Origin: Anaerolineae bacterium
Lineage (GTDB): Bacteria > Chloroflexota > Anaerolineae > Aggregatilineales > Phototrophicaceae
Length of the DNA stretch: 64,000 nucleotides
Direction: 5' to 3'
Assembly (NCBI GenBank): GCA_022824465.1
Contig: JAJDZV010000006.1
Location: 1-64,000 of the forward strand
Part shown: positions 49,701-58,266 of the stretch, piece after piece
How positions within the stretch are numbered: the stretch's first letter is position 1
How the letters are laid out: every line of letters begins with the position of its first letter
Program-made: the position numbers and the translations under genes
The notes under the pieces: generated by a model
Told to the model about the DNA's origin: nothing
Seen by the model: only the letters and a program-made list of their open reading frames with translations
The model's database searches: none

Positions 49701-51338
49701 TCAGTTTGGCCTTGGCGGGCGAATCCGCCCCTGGTCAAAAATGCTGTCGAAGCTGGGGGTCTCGCCCATAGGCACATCGATGATGGTGGGCAGATCGCTT
49801 CTGAAACCGTAGCGCAGCGCCTCGCGCAGTTGCCGCTCGGTCTCGGCGCGGAATGCGTTTGCGCCGAAAGCTTCGCCCAGCTTGACGAAATCGGGATTGA
49901 CCAGATCGCTGGCGATGACGCGCTCGTCGTAATCGCGGATCTGCATCTTGCGCACATTGCCATAAGCGTCGTTGTTGAAAACTATCGCCACCAGGGGAAT
50001 GCCATGCTGGACGGCGGCCGCCAGCTCCCCGGCGCAGTACATGAAACCGCCATCGCCACAGATCGCAATCACAGGCGCATCGGGCTTGGCGACTTTCACG
50101 CCCAAGCCAGTTGGAAAGGCGTAACCAAGCGTGCCCTGGTAGCCGCTACTGATGCAGGTTCGCGGCTTGTATACCGGGAAGTTGACGCGCGCGGCGTAAG
50201 CCACCTGAGTCATGCCCATGACCGCGATGCCGTCCTCGCCGAGCTCCTCGCGCAGTATCCGCGAGTAGCTGTTCTGCGGCTCGAGGTAGGCCATTCTCTT
50301 GGCGGCATCAGCGCGCAGTTCCAGCATTTCATCTCTTCGGGATTCGCGCGCGCGATTATGCCGCTCCACCGCGTCAAGCAGAGGCGGCAAGGCCTCTTCC
50401 GCCCGCGCGACGATCGCCAGGTCGGGCGCTTGAATGCGGCGGATAGCATCACTATCGACATCAATGCGGATCACCTTCATATTCTCGTCCGTGCCCCAGC
50501 GCTGCAGCGGCAAGCGCATATTGCTGCCGATGGCGATGACGCAGTCGGTCAACCGGTAGTAGACATGCGCTTCCGGCGATTTCAAGCTCAGCGGATTGCG
50601 GCTGTCCAGCACGCCGTTGCCGGTGCGATAGGCGAACACGGGCGCTTGCAGCATCTCGGCAAGCAGTGTCACCTCGGCGCTGACGCCTTGCGCGCCGCTG
50701 CCGACGCATATCATCGGGCGCCGCGATACACCCAGGAGCTCGCCAGCGGTTTCAATCGCGCCGGCGTCGAGCGGTGGCGCATCGGGCTGCCAGGGCGCAG
50801 GCGTCTCGGGCGCTTCCGTCCGCAGCTTGAGTACATCGGGCGGGATCTCCAGACCGACCGGACGCGGGCGTCCCGAGCGCATCTCATAGAAAGCCTGCGA
50901 CACCTTGCGCCCGGCATCGGCCGGGTGCAGCACGAGATCGCTCCACTTGGTCAGCCCGCGCAAAACCTCAGACTGGTGCGGAATCTCATGCAAATCGCCC
51001 ATCCCTCTGCCGATGCGCGAGCTGTGGATCTGCCCGGCGAGGCAGAAGACCGGGGCGTTAACCGCGTAGGCGCTCGCCAAAGCCGCGCTGGCATTGAGCA
51101 AGCCGGGACCAGGCACGACACTAAAGACAGCCGGCTGTCCGCTGGCTGCGGCGGCGCCAAAGGCCATATAAGCCGCGCCTTCTTCATGGCGGGTGTGGAT
51201 GACGCGGATCCGGTCGCGATTGTCGAAGAGGGCGTTGTAGAGCCAGTCGTTCTGGACTCCGGGCAAACCGAAGAGCGTGTCGACGCCGTGGGCGATGAGG
51301 GCTTCGACTGTCGCTTCGCCGCCGGTTTTGAGTGGCAT
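49701..51338 (-). CDS. Thiamine-pyrophosphate enzyme (acetolactate-synthase-like)
   Basis: 545-residue ThDP-dependent decarboxylase/synthase. The N-terminal domain holds the catalytic Glu in RHEEGA (Glu52). The central NAD/FAD-type domain spans about 190-330. The C-terminal domain has the ThDP/Mg motif GDGGFMYC, with NNDAYGN completing it. Start ATG 51338 with AGGAG 6-8 nt upstream. Relatives include acetolactate synthase, oxalyl-CoA decarboxylase and benzoylformate decarboxylase; without an IlvN partner it is not a standard biosynthetic synthase. The last codons lie inside a GGGCGAATCCGCCC palindrome (about 49717-49732), so the C-terminal residues QGRIRPPRPN may derive from a repeat. The P-loop ATPase gene follows. 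Confidence 0.9.
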   Translation of the reverse strand: MPLKTGGEATVEALIAHGVDTLFGLPGVQNDWLYNALFDNRDRIRVIHTRHEEGAAYMAFGAAAASGQPAVFSVVPGPGLLNASAALASAYAVNAPVFCLAGQIHSSRIGRGMGDLHEIPHQSEVLRGLTKWSDLVLHPADAGRKVSQAFYEMRSGRPRPVGLEIPPDVLKLRTEAPETPAPWQPDAPPLDAGAIETAGELLGVSRRPMICVGSGAQGVSAEVTLLAEMLQAPVFAYRTGNGVLDSRNPLSLKSPEAHVYYRLTDCVIAIGSNMRLPLQRWGTDENMKVIRIDVDSDAIRRIQAPDLAIVARAEEALPPLLDAVERHNRARESRRDEMLELRADAAKRMAYLEPQNSYSRILREELGEDGIAVMGMTQVAYAARVNFPVYKPRTCISSGYQGTLGYAFPTGLGVKVAKPDAPVIAICGDGGFMYCAGELAAAVQHGIPLVAIVFNNDAYGNVRKMQIRDYDERVIASDLVNPDFVKLGEAFGANAFRAETERQLREALRYGFRSDLPTIIDVPMGETPSFDSIFDQGRIRPPRPN

Positions 51339-51382
51339 GGGTCGCTCCTGTTGGTGGTGGGCTTTCACGCCGGGTCATTAAA

Positions 51383-51431
51383 CCACAGAGGGGCGCGTAG
51401 ACACAGCCCTCCAACATAGAGGTCACAGAGG
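51383..51431. repeat. CACAGAG-type dispersed repeat pair
   Basis: CCACAGAGG (51383-51391) and TCACAGAGG (51423-51431) flank a degenerate ACACAG unit. Lies upstream of the TPP enzyme. Confidence 0.55.
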
Positions 51432-51509
51432 TCTTTTTGATTAGGCGAAGTATTACTTGTTCGAAGTTGAACTGTCGAATTGATTTCCGCTGTCGGATTG
51501 TTTGAGCGG

Positions 51510-52006
51510 CTAATCAGCTTCTCGCGTCGTTTCGCGCTGTTTGCGAAACTCATGTCCATTGCGTCTATAGCTATATACGAATGTTCCGGCGATTGTCACG
51601 ACCGGCGCCGCCAGGGCGACTAATCCCACAGTGCTATGCCCGGACAAAATCACAATTATGCCGCCCACCATCATCACCAGCGCAATAGGGAAATAAACCA
51701 CATCCCAAGTTGTTCGCGCCTAATGAAATCAGCGAACATGTCACGTTCCATTTCCATGCGGTGGCCGTGGTGCTTTTCCGAAAGCGCAAGGATGCGGTCA
51801 GCGCTGCCGGGCATAATTCGTTCCCACCTTGCGACAATGCTTGGGTGCGGAATGAGACCCGAATAATGTTCAACTTGCAAGACGAATTCGCGGATGAACT
51901 CCCCGCGTTTCTCCTCAGGGATGTATTCCATGAGGTCCGCAGGAATCAGGCTCTCAGCTTGAAATTCATCTTCTGGAGACGTGTCAGATTGCAATTCTTG
52001 ATTCAC
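51510..52006 (-). pseudogene. DUF2335-type membrane protein split by a frameshift
   Basis: Two overlapping frames together make one DUF2335 protein. The upstream frame (GTG 52006 to stop at 51674, 110 codons) has the cytoplasmic part: HYSGLIPHPSIVARWERIMPGSADRILALSEKHHGHR and a helix ending FIRREQLG. The downstream frame (to 51510) has the two membrane helices PIALVMMVGGIIVIL and VGLVALAAPVVTIAGTFVYSY with a charged tail. Adding one base near GGG at 51704-51706 would fuse them as FIRREQLG-x-VVYFPIALVM. Without it the first frame stops after 110 codons. Either an inactivating deletion, a sequencing error or -1 frameshifting; no convincing slippery heptamer is seen. Function of the family is unknown. 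Confidence 0.75.
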
Positions 52007-52238
52007 TGAAGCCGTTTTCTCTCAGATCTCGCTCATATTCCTTTATCGCCCAACGCATGCTTACGCCTACTGCTTCCCAATCCGCGCGGATAGAATCAGC
52101 GTCGGAGCGGTCTAGCACTTGCGCGAAAACATCACGGTTTAATACGCCGCTGAAATCCATCAGCCGCGCGATTCCCCGCAGAAAGGGATGTTTCGGCAAA
52201 TAGAAGGAATTGGCGATTTTGCGCCCGTCGTACTTCAT
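51984..52238 (-). CDS. Small hypothetical protein upstream of DUF2335 gene
   Basis: 84 residues, not recognised. Helical and charged: a conserved-looking DRSDADSIRADWEAVGVSMRWAIKEYERDLRE second half and a basic first part, no membrane segment or signal. Overlaps the DUF2335 start by 23 nt, so the two form a pair. A TATAAT-type -10 lies at 52294-52299 on the minus strand, about 56 nt upstream of the start. The small-gene/membrane-gene pairing resembles an addiction-type arrangement, but there is no direct support for one. Confidence 0.6.
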   Translation of the reverse strand: MKYDGRKIANSFYLPKHPFLRGIARLMDFSGVLNRDVFAQVLDRSDADSIRADWEAVGVSMRWAIKEYERDLRENGFSESRIAI

Positions 52239-52293
52239 CCCAAGCCTCCCGCAACCTATAGCGCAATCATAAGTTGTCCACTAATCGCTGTCA

Positions 52294-52341
52294 ATTATAG
52301 CGCAGGGCTTTTGGCCACAGAAGGCACTGACAGCGCAGAGG
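52294..52341. promoter_or_regulatory. -10 box (minus strand) and CACAGAG repeat
   Basis: ATTATA at 52294-52299 is TATAAT on the minus strand, for the DUF2335 pair. Immediately right of it lies GGCCACAGAAGGCACTGACAGCGCAGAGG (52313-52341), another CACAGAG-family copy. Confidence 0.45.
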
Positions 52342-52480
52342 TTGTCTGAACAGCAGACCGCCTAACGCGAGCCCCACCGTCCCCATCTTTGACAGCCCCG
52401 CCTATATTCGCTAGGCTATGCGCAGCGCCGGACACTCGCCGGCGGCAGGTCGATATTGGTCAACCCAAAGGAGATTTGGA

Positions 52481-54088
52481 ATGAGCTTACAAAAAGAGCA
52501 AGTGCATGATTTCGTCAAGAAGCACAAGGAAGGACGCATCTCGAGGCGGCAATTCCTGCAGGCGGTCACCACCGTCGGCGGCGTCGCCCTGGCGCAATCG
52601 ATGCTGCCGGGCCTCCGCCTGGCGACCGCGCTGGCGCAGGGCGAGCCCAAGCAAGGCGGCACGCTGGTCGCCGCCACCATCGACAAGCCGGTCAATATGG
52701 ACCCGGCCTTCGCCGAACTCTATTCATCCATGCAAGTCTACCAAAATGTCTTCTCCAAGCTGGTCAACCTGGACCGCAACAACAACGTTTTGCCCGGTTT
52801 GGCGCATAGCTGGGAGCAACTGGATGACTCCACTTGGGAATTCCATATCGCCGATAACGCCTACTTCCATAATGACGAGCACTGCACCGCCGCCGATGTG
52901 GTCTACACCTTCGAGCGCCTGTTCAGCCCCGAGCTGGGCGCGCCGAACGCCGTCTTCCTGACGCCAATCGAGGGCGTCGAAGCAGTCGACGACTACACCG
53001 TGCGCATCACTACCCAGCCGAATTGGGGCGGCTTGCTCGAGGCTTTGGGCGCGATTGTCGAAGTCGTGAACCAGAAGGGCATCGAGGAGAATGATCCGCG
53101 GCTCGTGCCCATCGGCACCGGTCCCTTCAAGTTCGTGCAGTGGGTGAAGGACGACTTCATCGAGCTCGAGCGTTGGGACAAATACCACAAGCCCAACCAG
53201 CCCTACCTCGACAAGGTCGTCTTCCGCGCCATCTCCGACGACACCGTGCGCTTGACCGGCTTGCAGACCGGCGAACTGAACTGGATCGAGCAAGTGCCGC
53301 TGCATCGGGCGGACGAGCTGAAAGCCGGTGGCGAGATTAAAGCCAACCCGGACGGCGAATTCTTCCCGGATATGTTCCTGCTCAACTGCTCAAAGCCGCC
53401 ATTCGACAAGATTGAGGTGCGGCAGGCGCTGCAATGGGCGCTGCATCGCGACAGCATCGCAAACCTGGTCTGGTTTGGGCAAGCGGTTCCCTCGGCCGAG
53501 CCGGTCTCGCCATCGAATCCCTGGTACTCCGGCGTGAACGGCTTTGAAGGCGGACCCGATATCGACCGGGCGAGGGCGCTGCTGGCGCAAGCCGGCTATG
53601 AGGACGGGCTGACCATCCGCTACGCCTCCCAGCCGCAAGTGCCGACGCAGCCCCTAGTGGGCCAGCTCTTGGAGCAGCAACTGGCGCCGGCCGGCTTCCG
53701 CGTCGAGGTCGAGTCCTTCGAATCAGCGCGCTGGTTCGAGGAACTCTTCACCCTGAACTACGAAATCACCGGCACCTATTGGAGCGCCACCGCCGATCCG
53801 GGCGGGCACTGCCTCTATCCGCTCTCCCATTCAGCCTCGCCCTGGAACTTCTCGGCGTTCAGGGACGCGCCTGAACTGGACACGGCTCTGGAGGACTTCC
53901 GCTTCACGCTGGATCCGGAAGCGCGACAGAATGCCTACAACAACGTCGTCAGGCTGCACCAGGAGCATTCGCCGCAGGTCTTCATGGTCAACTTCAGACG
54001 CACCTACTGGACGCAGCCAAATATCCATGGCGCGCAGACCTTGCCGACCCTGGAACTGCGGATGGAAGACGTCTGGATCGACGCCTGA
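52481..54088 (+). CDS. Peptide/oligopeptide-type ABC substrate-binding protein, Tat signal
   Basis: 535-residue family 5 binding protein (DppA/OppA-type). The N-terminus has a twin-arginine signal, SRRQFLQAV (Arg22, Arg23), then a hydrophobic region and an ALAQ cleavage site. The mature domain carries GGTLVAATIDKPVNMDPAF, YTFERLFSP, IGTGPFKFVQWVKDDFIELERWDKY and the C-lobe VEVESFESARWFEEL blocks. AAAGGAG 8-9 nt upstream of the ATG at 52481. Heads a complete importer with its own permeases and ATPases. Ligands in this family range from dipeptides to nickel, opines and glutathione; the downstream amidase argues for an amide-bearing compound. Confidence 0.94.
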   Translation: MSLQKEQVHDFVKKHKEGRISRRQFLQAVTTVGGVALAQSMLPGLRLATALAQGEPKQGGTLVAATIDKPVNMDPAFAELYSSMQVYQNVFSKLVNLDRNNNVLPGLAHSWEQLDDSTWEFHIADNAYFHNDEHCTAADVVYTFERLFSPELGAPNAVFLTPIEGVEAVDDYTVRITTQPNWGGLLEALGAIVEVVNQKGIEENDPRLVPIGTGPFKFVQWVKDDFIELERWDKYHKPNQPYLDKVVFRAISDDTVRLTGLQTGELNWIEQVPLHRADELKAGGEIKANPDGEFFPDMFLLNCSKPPFDKIEVRQALQWALHRDSIANLVWFGQAVPSAEPVSPSNPWYSGVNGFEGGPDIDRARALLAQAGYEDGLTIRYASQPQVPTQPLVGQLLEQQLAPAGFRVEVESFESARWFEELFTLNYEITGTYWSATADPGGHCLYPLSHSASPWNFSAFRDAPELDTALEDFRFTLDPEARQNAYNNVVRLHQEHSPQVFMVNFRRTYWTQPNIHGAQTLPTLELRMEDVWIDA

Positions 54089-54148
54089 TCCGACCGTGAG
54101 TGGAGGGGTCCGCACGGCGCCCTCTATCAGCGCGAGCATATCGGAGAC

Positions 54149-54230
54149 GCTCCCCTTCCCTCGTTCTGGGAAGTCCGCCCCCGTTGAGCGGGGAGGACAG
54201 AGGGGGGAAAGGGGGCCGGGGGATGGGGCA
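54149..54230. repeat. C/G-rich hairpin element between binding-protein and permease genes
   Basis: CCCCG (54179-54183) and CGGGG (54189-54193) pair over TTGAG, with CCCCTTCCC (54152-54160) facing GGGGGGAAAGGGGG (54202-54215) outside. It shares the GGGGCCGGGGGATGGGG motif with the element at 20796-20930. It ends just before the permease start. Confidence 0.65.
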
Positions 54231-54233
54231 TCC

Positions 54234-55190
54234 ATGCGACTTCTGCGCTACATTGCGAGCCGCCTTCTGCTCTTGCTGCCGGTCCTATTCGGCACGTCGG
54301 TGCTCATATTCCTGCTGCTGCGGCTGATTCCCGGCGATCCGGCCCAGGTCATCCTGGGCTTGCGCGCGACGCCGGAGCGCCTCGCCATCGTTCGAACCGA
54401 GCTGGGGCTGGATCTCCCCGTGCATCAGCAATACGGGCAATGGCTTGGCAAGCTCTTGCAAGGCGACCTGGGCAAAGATTTCCGCAGCAATGAGGCGGTA
54501 ACTACCCTGCTCGCCGTCCGCCTGCCGGTGACCATCCAGCTCACCTTGATGTCCCTGGGGCTTGCAGTGCTGATCGCCGTCCCGCTGGGCATTCGCGCGG
54601 CGATCAAACCCGGCGGTCCGGCCGATCGCTTCTCGATGCTGCTAGGGCTCTTCGGCATATCCATCCCGGACTTTTGGCTGGGCATCATGCTCATCCTGCT
54701 GTTTGCGCTGGGGCTGCGCATGTTCCCCTCGTCGGGCTACGTGCGCATGGACGAGAACTTTCTCGGGAATCTGCGCTCCTTTTTCTTGCCCGCGCTGACA
54801 TTGGCGGTTGGCTTGTCGGCGGTGCTGGTGCGGATCACGCGCTCGGCTGTGCTGGAAGTGCTCGAGCTCGAATTCGTGCGCTTCCTCCGCGCCAAAGGCC
54901 TGCGCGAGCGCCTGGTGGTTTATCAGCACGTGCTGCGCAACGCCAGCATCCCTATCGTCACCGTCATCGGCTTGCAATTCGGCTACTTGCTCGGCGGCGC
55001 CGTAATCGTGGAGGAAGTCTTCAGCTTGCCCGGCGTCGGCCGACTCATCGTCAGCTATACCCTCGAGCGCAACTATCCGGTCGTGCAGGCCGGCATGCTG
55101 ACCGTGGCTTTTATGTTTATCCTGGTCAACCTGGCGACTGATGTGATTTACGCGCTCATCAATCCCAAGATACGCGGCGGCGGCGCATGA
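54234..55190 (+). CDS. ABC transporter permease (DppB-type)
   Basis: 318-residue inner-membrane permease. The frame stays open far upstream (to 53931), but the domain begins RLLRYIASRLLLLLPVLFGTS at the ATG 54234. It shows the DppB N-terminal GDPAQVILGLRATPE segment and the EAA-type loop RFLRAKGLRERLVVYQHVLRNAS, and ends in VDVIYALINPKIRGG-type sequence. Stop and next start overlap by 4 nt. Confidence 0.93.
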   Translation: MRLLRYIASRLLLLLPVLFGTSVLIFLLLRLIPGDPAQVILGLRATPERLAIVRTELGLDLPVHQQYGQWLGKLLQGDLGKDFRSNEAVTTLLAVRLPVTIQLTLMSLGLAVLIAVPLGIRAAIKPGGPADRFSMLLGLFGISIPDFWLGIMLILLFALGLRMFPSSGYVRMDENFLGNLRSFFLPALTLAVGLSAVLVRITRSAVLEVLELEFVRFLRAKGLRERLVVYQHVLRNASIPIVTVIGLQFGYLLGGAVIVEEVFSLPGVGRLIVSYTLERNYPVVQAGMLTVAFMFILVNLATDVIYALINPKIRGGGA

Positions 55191-56041
55191 CCCGGGTTCG
55201 GGCGCTGTTACACCGTTTGCGGGAGTGGCACGCCGCCAGCCGCTCCGCCTTCCTGGGGGCGACGATCATCGTATTGCTGGCGCTCATGACGGCGACGGTC
55301 TCGCTTTATATGCCCTACAAGCCGGACGCGATGGATTTCATGGCGCCGCTCAGCGGGCCGACGGGCGCCCACCTGCTGGGCACGGACAACTTCGGCCGCG
55401 ATATCCTGACGCGCGTGCTCTATGGCTATCAGATATCGCTGGCGGTAGCGCTGGGCTCGGTCGGTTTCGGCTTGGCGGTGGGCGTGACATTTGGCTTGCT
55501 AGCAGGTTATTTCGGCGGCTTAGTCGACAATATCATCATGCGGCCCATGGATGTGCTGATGGCATTCCCGGCGATTGTGCTTGTGGTGGCATTGACCGGC
55601 TTCGTCGGGCGCGAGATCGCGGTGATGGTCTTGGCGGTCGCGGTGGTATATGTGCCGATTTTCGCGCGCGTCATGCGCGGCTCCACGCTCGAGGTGGTCA
55701 ACGAACTCTACGTGGAGGGAGCGCGGGCGCGCGGCGCATCGCATCTGCGGCTGATGCTGCGGCATATCTTGCCCAACGCCATCGCGCCGGTATTGATTCA
55801 AGCCTCGATTCTGATGGGCATCGCGATATTGCTTGAATCCGCTTTGAGTTTCATCGGCTTGGGCACGCAGCCGCCCGATCCCTCGCTCGGCTTGATGCTC
55901 TCCGAAGGCCGTTCCTTCATGCAGCAGGCGCCCTGGATGGTCGTGGCGCCGGGCGTGGCGATCTCGCTCGCCGTGCTGGGCTTCAACCTGCTGGGCAACG
56001 GCTTGCAAGACCTCCTGAACCCTGCCAGGAAACGACAATGA
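55187..56041 (+). CDS. ABC transporter permease (DppC-type)
   Basis: 284-residue second permease: N-terminal hydrophilic region, then FLGATIIVLLALM, the DppC hallmark HLLGTDNFGRDILTRVLYG, and the loop EGARARGASHLRLMLRHILPN that docks the ATPase. Overlaps neighbours by 4 nt at both ends, so all four subunits are translated as one chain of coupled genes. Confidence 0.94.
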   Translation: MTRVRALLHRLREWHAASRSAFLGATIIVLLALMTATVSLYMPYKPDAMDFMAPLSGPTGAHLLGTDNFGRDILTRVLYGYQISLAVALGSVGFGLAVGVTFGLLAGYFGGLVDNIIMRPMDVLMAFPAIVLVVALTGFVGREIAVMVLAVAVVYVPIFARVMRGSTLEVVNELYVEGARARGASHLRLMLRHILPNAIAPVLIQASILMGIAILLESALSFIGLGTQPPDPSLGLMLSEGRSFMQQAPWMVVAPGVAISLAVLGFNLLGNGLQDLLNPARKRQ

Positions 56042-57000
56042 GCCTGCTCTCCCTGCGGCATCTGACGACCGAATTCTACAGCGGCGGGCGCTGGCTGGAA
56101 GCGGTCTCCGATGTCAGCTTCGACTTGCTGCCGGGTGAAATCCTGGGCTTGGTCGGCGAATCCGGCTGCGGCAAATCGACGATTGCCTACAGCGTCATGC
56201 GCCTGCTTGCCAGCAATGCTCGCATTAGCGGCGGCGAAGTCTGGCTGGGAGATGTCAACTTGACCGACGCCAGCGAAGACGCACTGCAAGACCTGCGCGG
56301 CAGCCGACTGTCGATGATCTTTCAGGACCCGATGACAGCGCTTGATTCCCTCTTCACAGTGGGACATCAGGTGATTGAAACGCTGCAGGAACACCTGGCG
56401 CTAGACCCGCCGGCGGCGCGAGAACGGGCGCTCGATTTGCTGCGGCAGGTGGGCATCCCGGCGGCGGAAGAGCGCTTGAAAGCCTATCCCTATCAGTTCA
56501 GCGGCGGCATGTCGCAGCGGATCGCCCTGGCGATTGCGATCTCTTGTCATCCGCAAGTGCTAATCGCTGATGAGCCGACCACGGCGCTGGATGTGACGAT
56601 TCAGGCGCAGATTCTGCATTTGATACGCCGCCTCCTGGTCGAGGAACAGGGCGCCGGCGTGCTCTTGATCACGCATGATTTAGGTGTAGTGGCGCAGGTT
56701 TGCGATCGGGTGGCGGTCATGTACGCCGGCAAGATCGTCGAATTCGGCGCTGTGGACGCGATATTTCGCGATCCCTTGCACCCCTATACGCAGGCGCTGC
56801 TCAATTCGCTGCCGAGCCAAGGGATTCAACGCGGCGCGCTGGAGAATATCCGCGGGCGCGTGCCGAGCCTGGATGACAGACCGACCGGTTGTCGTTTTCA
56901 TCCGCGCTGTCCACACGCGCTAGCGATCTGCCGCGAGGAAGCTCCGCCACTCCTCAGACGTGATGGCGGGCAGGAGGTCGCCTGTGTCCTCTACGATTAA
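56038..57000 (+). CDS. Oligopeptide-type ABC ATPase (DppD-type)
   Basis: 320-residue ATPase. Walker A GESGCGKST (40-48), ABC signature SGGMSQR, Walker B LIADEPTTALD with switch His in ITHDLG, and the C-terminal oligopeptide-transport extension with the cysteine cluster CRFHPRCPHALAICREE (possible Fe-S ligands). Overlaps the previous permease by 4 nt and the DppF-type gene by 17 nt. Confidence 0.95.
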   Translation: MSLLSLRHLTTEFYSGGRWLEAVSDVSFDLLPGEILGLVGESGCGKSTIAYSVMRLLASNARISGGEVWLGDVNLTDASEDALQDLRGSRLSMIFQDPMTALDSLFTVGHQVIETLQEHLALDPPAARERALDLLRQVGIPAAEERLKAYPYQFSGGMSQRIALAIAISCHPQVLIADEPTTALDVTIQAQILHLIRRLLVEEQGAGVLLITHDLGVVAQVCDRVAVMYAGKIVEFGAVDAIFRDPLHPYTQALLNSLPSQGIQRGALENIRGRVPSLDDRPTGCRFHPRCPHALAICREEAPPLLRRDGGQEVACVLYD

Positions 57001-57994
57001 CGGAGCAGAACCGCTTCTGCGCGCCGTCGGCTTGAGCAAGCACTTCCCGCTGGAGTCGAGCCTGCTGGCAACTCTGCGCGGGGCCGAGGCGCAAACGGTC
57101 AAAGCGGTGGAGGCGGTGTCGCTGGACGTCACCGCCGGGCAGACGCTCGCCATCGTCGGCGAATCCGGCTCGGGCAAAAGCACACTGGGGCGTCTGCTTC
57201 TGCGGCTCATGCAACCAACGACAGGACAAGTGCTTTACCAAGGCAACAACATCTTCCGTATGAATCGCCGCGAGTTGAGCGCCTTCCGGCGGCAGGCGCA
57301 GATCATCCTGCAAGACCCCTACGCCTCGCTCAACCCCAGGATGCGCGTCGGACGGATCATCCGCGAGCCGCTGGACATCTATCGCGAAGGCACAGTGGCG
57401 GAACGGAACAAGCGCGTCGATGCGCTCTTGGAGCGCGTCGGGCTCAATAGCGCGCATGCCCGCGCCTACCCGTCGGAGCTGAGCGGCGGGCAGCGGCAGC
57501 GGGTCGGCATCGCGGCGGCGCTGGCGCTTTCCCCGGAGATCATCATCGCCGATGAGCCGACCTCATCGCTCGATGTCTCGGTGCAGGCGCAGACGCTCAA
57601 TCTGCTCGCGGAATTGCAGCGAGATTTCAACTTGACTTATGTATTCATCACGCATGATCTTGGCGTCGTGCAGCATTTCAGCGACCGGGTGGCGGTGATG
57701 TACCTGGGCAAAATCGTGGAAGAAGCGCCGACCGAGACGCTTTTTGCCGCGCCGCAGCATCCCTATACGCAGGTGCTGTTCTCGGCGATTCCCCTGCCAG
57801 ATCCGTCTCGGCGGGTCAACTGGGATTTGCCAAAAGGGGAACCGCCGTCGCCGCTGGATCCGCCGCCGGGCTGCCACTTTCATCCGCGCTGCCCCAAGGT
57901 CATGTCGAACTGCTCAACGATTGCGCCGCGACTGGAAGCGACCGCTCCGGGGCAGAGGGTCGCCTGTCTTTTGTATGCGGATGGCGCAAATTAA
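56984..57994 (+). CDS. Oligopeptide-type ABC ATPase (DppF-type)
   Basis: 336-residue partner ATPase. Walker A GESGSGKST (59-67), signature LSGGQRQRVGIA, Walker B IIADEPTSSLDVS, ITHDLGVV, and the cysteine-rich CHFHPRCPKVMSNCS ending. GTG at 56984 has GGAGG 6 nt upstream, better placed than the in-frame ATGs at 56960/56963. Completes a self-contained importer, unlike the sugar systems in this window. Confidence 0.93.
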   Translation: MSSTINGAEPLLRAVGLSKHFPLESSLLATLRGAEAQTVKAVEAVSLDVTAGQTLAIVGESGSGKSTLGRLLLRLMQPTTGQVLYQGNNIFRMNRRELSAFRRQAQIILQDPYASLNPRMRVGRIIREPLDIYREGTVAERNKRVDALLERVGLNSAHARAYPSELSGGQRQRVGIAAALALSPEIIIADEPTSSLDVSVQAQTLNLLAELQRDFNLTYVFITHDLGVVQHFSDRVAVMYLGKIVEEAPTETLFAAPQHPYTQVLFSAIPLPDPSRRVNWDLPKGEPPSPLDPPPGCHFHPRCPKVMSNCSTIAPRLEATAPGQRVACLLYADGAN

Positions 57995-58009
57995 CACAGA
58001 GGCACAGAA
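57994..58009 (+). repeat. CACAGAG-type dispersed repeat copy
   Basis: ACACAGAGGCACAGAA begins on the last base of the DppF-type stop codon. The following gap to 58266 also holds a TGTAGGGGTGAGCCAGCGCCTCGTCC stretch (about 58075-58100) that looks like a worn member of the GGGGCGAC palindrome family. No gene seen there. Confidence 0.5.
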
Positions 58010-58266
58010 TTAATTCCAGGAAAGTATTGAGTATGACTGCCGTCTTGGCGCAATCGCCAGAATCATCGAAACGCTGTAGGGGTGAGCCAGCGCCTCGTCC
58101 GCGCTCGCGAAAGACCTTTGACCGCTTTTCGCATGACTAAGGTGAAGCTTCTGCGGCGCATTTGCCAAGGCGGGTCGCATTTGGAAGCGACAATTTGCGG
58201 CATCAAGCCGTTTAACTGTTCGTCGGGGGACTAGCTGGATTGACAGAGAATCAAGGAGAGGCAAAG

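Noticed and set aside
49497..51419. 640-codon plus-strand ORF over the TPP enzyme
   Set aside because: Antisense to the ThDP-binding enzyme with clear GDG...NN motif; no homology-like features of its own.
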